Shown: positions 59,179 through 64,000 of the stretch, piece by piece
How the letters are laid out: every line of letters starts with the position of its first letter
Position numbering within the stretch: position 1 is the stretch's first letter
Source: Thermovenabulum sp049723235
GTDB taxonomy: Bacteria > Bacillota > Thermosediminibacteria > Thermosediminibacterales > Thermosediminibacteraceae
NCBI RefSeq assembly: GCF_049723235.1
Contig: NZ_JBNARB010000007.1
Location: forward strand, 1-64,000
Direction: 5' to 3'
DNA: 64,000 bases
Program-made: the position numbers and the translations under genes
Notes under the pieces: generated by a model
Told to the model about the DNA's origin: nothing
Database searches by the model: none
Seen by the model: only the letters and a program-made list of their open reading frames with translations

Positions 59179-60705
59179 TTATAAGTGAATCATATTTCCG
59201 GGACCCAAGGGTAAATTCAACATATACCATATTGCAAAGAGGATAATCCAGAATATCGCAAAATAAATGGAATAAGGCAGTAATATCGAAATAAGCGTTC
59301 CCATACCCAGTTTTTCGTCGTATTTTCTTGCGCTGGAAAGGGCCATCGGGAAGTAAGCTAAAAGCGGTGTTATCGGGTTTGTAATGGAGTCACCGATTCT
59401 GTAAGCAAGCTGGGTCAATGCGGGCGAATACCCGAGAAGCATAAGCATTGGCACGAAAACCGGACCCAGAACCGCCCATTTGGCTGATGCGCTGGCTATC
59501 AAAATATTTATCAAGCAGGAGAATATAATAATACCGATGAGCAGCGGAAGTCCTGTAAATCCTATGTTCTTTAAAAAGTCCGCTCCTTTAATCGCCAAAA
59601 TGGTACCTATATTGCTCCAGTTGAAGAAGGTAATGAACTGAGCTGCCAAAAACGCTATAACGATATATGAACCCATGGTGCTCATAGCCCTGGACATCTG
59701 AGCCGCTAAGTCTTTATCCGATTTAATCGTTCCCGCAGCAACACCGTAACCTATTGCAGGGAACAGGAATAATCCGGTCATTATGGGCACCAAGCTCTTC
59801 ATAAAGGGAGATACAATAAGGGACCCTGTCTTGGGATCTCTCAGCAAAGCGTTTGCAGGCAATGTCCAGTAAGCGATTATAGCGATGTAAATCAATGCAA
59901 CTATTCCGGCAACTCTAAGACCCTTCTTTTCGCTTTCGGTCAAGGGATGGAATTCTTCTCTTACACCCGTATACTCGCCCAGGCGGGGCTCAACTATTTT
60001 AACTGTAACCCAGGAGGCTACCGCAGTGAGGATAAAGGTGGAAGCTATCAGGAAATAATAGTTCATCGCAGGATTTGCTATATATTTTGGATCGATTATC
60101 TGGGCGGCTTTTTCGGTGAATCCTGCGAGCAAAACATCCAGCATGTTGACAAACAGGTTGGCGCTGAAACCTCCCGCTACCGCTGCATAAGCTGCGGCCA
60201 AACCGGCAAGGGGATGCCTTCCCATGCTCAAAAATATCATTGCTGCTAAAGGCGGCATGATAATTAATGCCGAGTCGCCGGCCGCATTACCCAGGACGCC
60301 GATTAATATTACGGCGGGAACGATAATGGAAGGAGAAGCGCCGCTTAAAAGCCTTCTCAATAATGCGCTTATAAGTCCGCTGTACTCCGCCACCCCTACG
60401 CCCATCATAACGACAAGTACCAAGCCAAGGGGCGGGAAGGATGCAAAGTTATTTACCATTTCGGTCAATATTCTTACAACATTTTCCCTCTTTAAAAGGC
60501 TTACCGCTTTTACAGTTTCTTTTGTAGCAGGATTTACCGCCTGCCATCCAGCCATCTCGGCTAAGTGAGAAAGCAAAAGCATTAAAATAGCAAGCCCAAA
60601 GAAGATGGTGGCAGGGTCCGGTAATTTATTACCGGCCTTTTCAACAAAATTCAGAAAACCGTCCAGCAAGGACCTCCTTTTTTTAGTATTTTCCATATTG
60701 CTCAT
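59179..60705 (-). CDS. abgT: AbgT family transporter
   Basis: This 508-residue integral membrane protein has about 11-13 helices. LGNAAGDSALIIMPPLAAMIF and the late SASAKWAVLGPVFVPMLMLLG are AbgT signatures. Members import p-aminobenzoyl-glutamate or, in some bacteria, export sulfonamide-type antimetabolites. It follows an M20D amidohydrolase by 24 bases, a pairing like abgB-abgT, so uptake of an N-acyl amino acid conjugate that the hydrolase then splits is the likeliest role. Confidence 0.92.
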   Translation of the reverse strand: MSNMENTKKRRSLLDGFLNFVEKAGNKLPDPATIFFGLAILMLLLSHLAEMAGWQAVNPATKETVKAVSLLKRENVVRILTEMVNNFASFPPLGLVLVVMMGVGVAEYSGLISALLRRLLSGASPSIIVPAVILIGVLGNAAGDSALIIMPPLAAMIFLSMGRHPLAGLAAAYAAVAGGFSANLFVNMLDVLLAGFTEKAAQIIDPKYIANPAMNYYFLIASTFILTAVASWVTVKIVEPRLGEYTGVREEFHPLTESEKKGLRVAGIVALIYIAIIAYWTLPANALLRDPKTGSLIVSPFMKSLVPIMTGLFLFPAIGYGVAAGTIKSDKDLAAQMSRAMSTMGSYIVIAFLAAQFITFFNWSNIGTILAIKGADFLKNIGFTGLPLLIGIIIFSCLINILIASASAKWAVLGPVFVPMLMLLGYSPALTQLAYRIGDSITNPITPLLAYFPMALSSARKYDEKLGMGTLISILLPYSIYFAIFWIILFAIWYMLNLPLGPGNMIHL

Positions 60706-60729
60706 AAAAGACCCCCTTCTTTAATTAAT

Positions 60730-61914
60730 TTAATTTTTAATTTCTTCATTTCTCAAAACGTATTTAACCATCAACTCCATCCCGAGGAGCATGGCATCCT
60801 CATCAAAATCAAATTCGGGATGGTGATGGGGATAAACTATTCCCTTTTCTTCATTCCTTGCCCCCAGAAATACGAAGCAGCCGGGAACCTTCTGAAGGAA
60901 ATAAGCAAAATCCTCTCCGCCCATCACCGGCTCGGCTTCCCATACATTTTCGGCGCCCAGGGTTTCCGCGGCAATCTTTTTAACAAATTCCGCAACCTTT
61001 TCATCATTTATGAGCGCCGGATACCCTTCGGTGTACTCAATTCGGTAATCGGCGTTAAAAGCAGAGGTGATCCCTTTTACAATTTCCTCCATCCTCTTCC
61101 TTATAACAGCCCTGGTTCTTTCCTTAAACGTGCGAACGGTTCCAATAATTTTTGCTGTGTCCGCAATAACATTAAAGCCGTATCCAGCTTGCATTACTCC
61201 CACACTCACCACGGCAGGATCTAAAGGATCTACCGAGCGGCTTACGATTGTCTGGAGCGCCTGAACCACCTGTGCGGCAATTACTACGGCGTCAATTGCC
61301 TGATGAGGAGCAGAACCGTGTCCACCTTTCCCGAGGATTTCTATGGCAAAGGAGTCCGGAGCAGCCATCAAAGCGCCCGCCTTTACCCCCACCTTGCCTA
61401 TGGGGTAATTGGTCCACAGGTGAAGTCCGAAAATATTGTCCACCCTGGGATCTTCCAGTACCCCTTCCTCGATCATGAACTTTGCTCCGCCCGGAAGATG
61501 CTCTTCACAGGGCTGAAAGATAAATTTTACTTTGCCCGAAAATTCCTCTTTCAACTTTGACAGCACCATTGCAACACCGAGAAGTATTGCGGTATGCCCG
61601 TCATGACCGCAGGCGTGACAGACTCCCTCCACGCGGGATGCATACTCGACTTTTTTCGCATCCTTGACAGGCAGAGCGTCAATATCTGCCCTCAAAGCTA
61701 CCGTTGGACCGGGCTTTCCGGTATCCAGCAATCCCACCACACCGGTTTTTGCCACATTTTTCTTAACGGTAATGCCCAGTCCTTCTAAAGTTTTTGCGAT
61801 GACTTCTGCAGTTCTCACTTCCTGATAGCCGAGCTCGGGATTGGCGTGAAAATCCCTGCGAAGTTCGACTACCTTTGGAAATACTTCCTTTAGTAGTTCT
61901 TTTAAATCTCTCAC
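60730..61914 (-). CDS. M20D amidohydrolase (AbgB/HipO-like)
   Basis: This is a metal-dependent amidase of the aminoacylase/IAA-amino acid hydrolase family: RRDFHANPELGYQE, RADIDALPV, HACGHDGHTA, QPCEEHLPGGAKFMI and a C-terminal GGEDFAYF. It should cleave the amide of an N-acyl or N-aroyl amino acid, fitting the adjacent AbgT importer. The GTG at 61914 after GGGGAGGGG gives 394 residues, the usual size, and is preferred over the longer frame from 61959, which would put that site inside the gene. Only one abgAB-type subunit is present. Confidence 0.9.
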   Translation of the reverse strand: MRDLKELLKEVFPKVVELRRDFHANPELGYQEVRTAEVIAKTLEGLGITVKKNVAKTGVVGLLDTGKPGPTVALRADIDALPVKDAKKVEYASRVEGVCHACGHDGHTAILLGVAMVLSKLKEEFSGKVKFIFQPCEEHLPGGAKFMIEEGVLEDPRVDNIFGLHLWTNYPIGKVGVKAGALMAAPDSFAIEILGKGGHGSAPHQAIDAVVIAAQVVQALQTIVSRSVDPLDPAVVSVGVMQAGYGFNVIADTAKIIGTVRTFKERTRAVIRKRMEEIVKGITSAFNADYRIEYTEGYPALINDEKVAEFVKKIAAETLGAENVWEAEPVMGGEDFAYFLQKVPGCFVFLGARNEEKGIVYPHHHPEFDFDEDAMLLGMELMVKYVLRNEEIKN

Positions 61915-61988
61915 ATTACCCCTCCCCGTATGTAATTTTTCATTTATCGTTTTAACCAATTAAAAGGATAAATAAGTATTTAGCGAAT

Positions 61989-62018
61989 ATTATAAAACAT
62001 ACATAGAAATGTTGTAAA
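61989..62018 (-). promoter_or_regulatory. Promoter of the M20D-abgT operon
   Basis: On the minus strand TTTACA (62018-62013) is separated by 18 bases from a perfect TATAAT (61994-61989). Confidence 0.7.
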
Positions 62019-62185
62019 ATTTCATTATTGTCGATTATATGAAATTATCTATATAAATCTTTATATTTTACTTTTTTATTTTATTTTTCTTATAATCTAT
62101 ACTATTTTACTATGATTTTGTTGATAAAAATTTTTACAACTCAGTATTATAAACAAATTGTAATCAAAATTTAAAATGCCAAAAA

Positions 62186-62214
62186 TAGACACCGGATGCT
62201 TTTCCTGTTATACT
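62186..62214 (+). promoter_or_regulatory. Promoter of the DUF1624-glycosidase operon
   Basis: TAGACA (62186-62191), a 17-base spacer and TATACT (62209-62214) with an extended TG one base before. The -10 overlaps the palindrome GTTATACTTATAAC (62207-62220), which could be an operator. Confidence 0.75.
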
Positions 62215-62244
62215 TATAACAACCGGTAAAAAAAGGTGGGACTT

Positions 62245-62943
62245 ATGGAAAGAATTGATGAGATAGACTTTTTGCGCGGTTTAGCGGTTATTCTTATGGT
62301 AATTTTTCATATAATTTTTGACCTGAATTACTATCTGGGGATTCCTGTTAGCTACAGCAGAGGCTTCTGGTATTACGAGGGTAAGTTATCCGCATTGATG
62401 TTTATTTTCCTTGCGGGTATCAGCGTAAACTTCAGTAAAAATTATTTATTGCGGGGTTTAAAAATTTTTTCCCTGGGTATTTTAATTACCCTGGTCACCT
62501 ATGCGATCGATCCGGATATGTACGTTAAATTCGGCATACTTCATTTTATGGGGGTATCCTACCTGCTTTCATTCTTTTTTAAAAAAAGGAATGTACCCCT
62601 GTTGCTGATGTTATCCATAGCTTCAATTATTATCGGAATCGTTTTTGACGGCATAAGGGTGGAAAATAATTTTCTTTTCCCCCTTGGCCTTATTTCCGAT
62701 GATTTTGCATCTCTGGATTATTATCCCGTTTTCCCCTATTTCGGGGTTTTCCTCCTGGGAACGGCATTCTTTAAGACTTTTTATGCAAAGGGCAAAAGGT
62801 TAACAGCAAAACATGAAAAGAAAAATTTTTTCCATCTGCTGGGTAAAAACTCGCTTTTAATTTACCTGCTTCATCAACCCGTAATCCTGGGACTCCTTTT
62901 TATATATAAATTCCTTATTCAATTCACTCAAGGAGGTTTCTAG
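62245..62943 (+). CDS. DUF1624/HGSNAT-like membrane acyltransferase-family protein
   Basis: This 232-residue multi-span membrane protein starts ERIDEIDFLRGLAVILMVIFHIIFDLNY, the DUF1624 (heparan-alpha-glucosaminide acetyltransferase-like) signature with its conserved His, and includes GILHFMGVSYLL. About seven helices are expected. Such proteins may move acetyl groups across the membrane onto glycans. ATG 62245 with AAAGGTGG is preferred over the longer frame at 62236. The next gene starts one base after its stop and encodes a glycan-phosphodiester enzyme, so the pair may modify cell surface polysaccharide. Confidence 0.85.
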   Translation: MERIDEIDFLRGLAVILMVIFHIIFDLNYYLGIPVSYSRGFWYYEGKLSALMFIFLAGISVNFSKNYLLRGLKIFSLGILITLVTYAIDPDMYVKFGILHFMGVSYLLSFFFKKRNVPLLLMLSIASIIIGIVFDGIRVENNFLFPLGLISDDFASLDYYPVFPYFGVFLLGTAFFKTFYAKGKRLTAKHEKKNFFHLLGKNSLLIYLLHQPVILGLLFIYKFLIQFTQGGF

Positions 62944-62944
62944 C

Positions 62945-64000
62945 TTGAACAAATTAAAAAAACTTGCCTTTTTAGTAACGTTCTTATACCTTTTGAACGT
63001 GTTACTGCCTTTTTGTATTTTTGCCCAGGGATGGGTAACCCTTTACGAAGAAAAAGAACAAACTCCCGTAGCAAAGGGAGTCATATACGAGAAAAGGACG
63101 ATATTTACTTCCCAGGGATTTAAAAAAATACATATTCTAACGGTGGATTTAACCTCTCCTTATATTGATATAGTAAGCTTATACAATAAAGAGAATTTAT
63201 CGGAGAGAAAACCTTTAAGCGACCTTGTAAAATCAAATAATGCCGTAGCTGGGATAAACGGCGACTTTTTTTCCATGACAAATCCCTCCTCCGCCATCGG
63301 GGTACAAATAAATGAGGGAAAACTCCTTTCATCCCCTTCCAATCGCACCGATATGTCCGCTTTTGCCATGACCTTTGATAAAATTCCCCTGATAATGAAT
63401 TTTTCCTTCGAAGGTAAAATAACCCTGAAAGACGGCACGGTTTTTCCCGTAGCTTCGGTAAATAAAATAGGAGACCCTGCGGGAAAGGTAATGCTTTACA
63501 ATACCTTTTTCGGTAAGGAAACCTATAAGTTACCCCCTGAAAAAGGTGAAGCCCTTTTTCTCATCATAAAGGATGGAATTATCGAAAACTTTTTCTTCGG
63601 AAAATCCTCTACTATTGATGAGGGAAGATTGGTTATAGCAGTGGGACAGGACCTGGCAGCTCAGATTTATTCTAAAATTTCTCAGGGTGATTCTATTAAT
63701 ATACAACTGAAATTTATACCGGATATTTCCAACATCAAAACCGCCGTTGGCGGCGGTGCCGTCCTGGTGGATAACGGCAAAATTCCCGAAAACTTTTCCC
63801 ATAATATAAACGGCGTGCATCCCAGGACCGCCATAGGCTTCACCAAGGATAAAACAAAACTATTGATGGTAGCGGTGGATGGAAGGCAGGAAGAAAGCGA
63901 CGGGGTAACCCAGGAAGAACTGGCCAATTTAATGTTAAACCTGGGAGCTTATTTTGCACTTAATTTAGACGGCGGCGGCTCCTCCACCATGGTAGGAAGA
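62945..64000 (+). CDS. Secreted phosphodiester glycosidase (NAGPA/DUF2233) protein, cut by the window end
   Basis: TTG at 62945 has AAGGAGG seven bases upstream and lies one base after the previous stop. A signal peptide ending near FCIFAQG is followed by a mature protein with the DUF2233/NAGPA domain: AVAGINGDFFSM, GGGAVLVDNG, VHPRTAIGF, LLMVAVDGRQEESDGVT and ALNLDGGGSSTMV. The family removes N-acetylglucosamine from phosphodiester-linked glycans; the B. subtilis member YoeB-like/NagPA acts on wall polymers. At least 352 residues are visible and the 3' end is missing, so more C-terminal repeats (for example SLH or SH3b) cannot be excluded. Confidence 0.87.
   Translation, partial: MNKLKKLAFLVTFLYLLNVLLPFCIFAQGWVTLYEEKEQTPVAKGVIYEKRTIFTSQGFKKIHILTVDLTSPYIDIVSLYNKENLSERKPLSDLVKSNNAVAGINGDFFSMTNPSSAIGVQINEGKLLSSPSNRTDMSAFAMTFDKIPLIMNFSFEGKITLKDGTVFPVASVNKIGDPAGKVMLYNTFFGKETYKLPPEKGEALFLIIKDGIIENFFFGKSSTIDEGRLVIAVGQDLAAQIYSKISQGDSINIQLKFIPDISNIKTAVGGGAVLVDNGKIPENFSHNINGVHPRTAIGFTKDKTKLLMVAVDGRQEESDGVTQEELANLMLNLGAYFALNLDGGGSSTMVGR

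Larger units (their letters stand above)
61915..62244. other. 330-bp divergent, very AT-rich intergenic region
   Basis: It holds one promoter for each direction: 61989-62018 (minus) and 62186-62214 (plus). A 7-of-8 match to the Spo0A box, TTGTCGAT, lies at 62028-62035. Long A/T runs lie between them. I see no gene in it. Confidence 0.6.

Noticed and set aside
62028..62035. Spo0A box TTGTCGAT in the abgT/DUF1624 divergent region.
   Set aside because: One mismatch in the core and AT-rich context; too likely by chance to report separately.

Overview
The window looks like chromosome from a low-GC Gram-positive, most likely a thermophilic anaerobic clostridium. The signs are AT-rich intergenic DNA, strong AGGAGG-type ribosome binding sites, frequent TTG and GTG starts, Lys/Glu-rich proteins, a DapG-type aspartokinase, DegS/DegU-like regulators and candidate Spo0A boxes. 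This placement is inference from gene content. I found no rRNA, tRNA, CRISPR array, insertion sequence or prophage. Most genes lie on the minus strand in long operons. One gene is cut by the right edge.

Layout. 0-8 kb: a 36-residue Cys/Trp-rich peptide, a cytoplasmic-type subtilisin with a small partner, an unknown 139-residue protein, an RsuA-type pseudouridine synthase, a TolB-like lipoprotein with a Cof phosphatase, a Gfo/Idh/MocA oxidoreductase and the GTPase YchF. 8-13.5 kb: a tryptophanase island. It holds tnaA, an NSS transporter, a 37-residue MetS-like subunit and a PAS-AAA-Fis sigma-54 activator, with a near-perfect -24/-12 promoter in front of tnaA. 13.5-16 kb: a CwlO-like coiled-coil protein without a hydrolase domain, CcdA and a ResA-like thioredoxin. 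16-20 kb: a pyruvate-kinase-C-like protein, dapG, asd, and a second aspartokinase with a reduced regulatory region. 20-23 kb: a 34-residue membrane peptide, a sodium:solute symporter and a glutamine-amidotransferase-like (BPL_N) protein.

23-33.5 kb is a complete nucleoside uptake and salvage operon: BMP lipoprotein, double ATPase, two permeases, a fucose-isomerase-like protein, a GntR regulator, cytidine deaminase, pyrimidine phosphorylase, phosphopentomutase and purine phosphorylase. 33.5-38 kb carries a gamma-carbonic anhydrase, DegV, and a folate operon (PTPS, folE2, folP, folK). That operon has no folB, but its PTPS has the CExxHGH motif of forms that can replace FolB. 38-45 kb: polysaccharide deacetylase, TruD, an MCP-like protein, CheW, an HD-GYP protein and a Ddl-like ATP-grasp enzyme. 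Identical 11-base candidate Spo0A boxes precede the MCP-like and CheW genes.

44.6-56.5 kb is a long minus-strand run built around a Tad/Flp pilus locus: Flp pilin, prepilin peptidase, TadE, TadG-like, CpaB, REC-CpaE, CpaF/TadA, TadB and TadC. It continues into a DUF192 protein, a HAMP membrane protein and a DegS/DegU-like two-component pair, which suggests pilus output is tied to a dedicated signalling module. 56.5-64 kb: SOS-boxed dinB, a Zn carbamoylase/allantoate-amidohydrolase-like enzyme, an AbgT transporter with an M20D amidohydrolase, and a DUF1624 membrane protein next to a truncated phosphodiester-glycosidase (NAGPA/DUF2233) gene.
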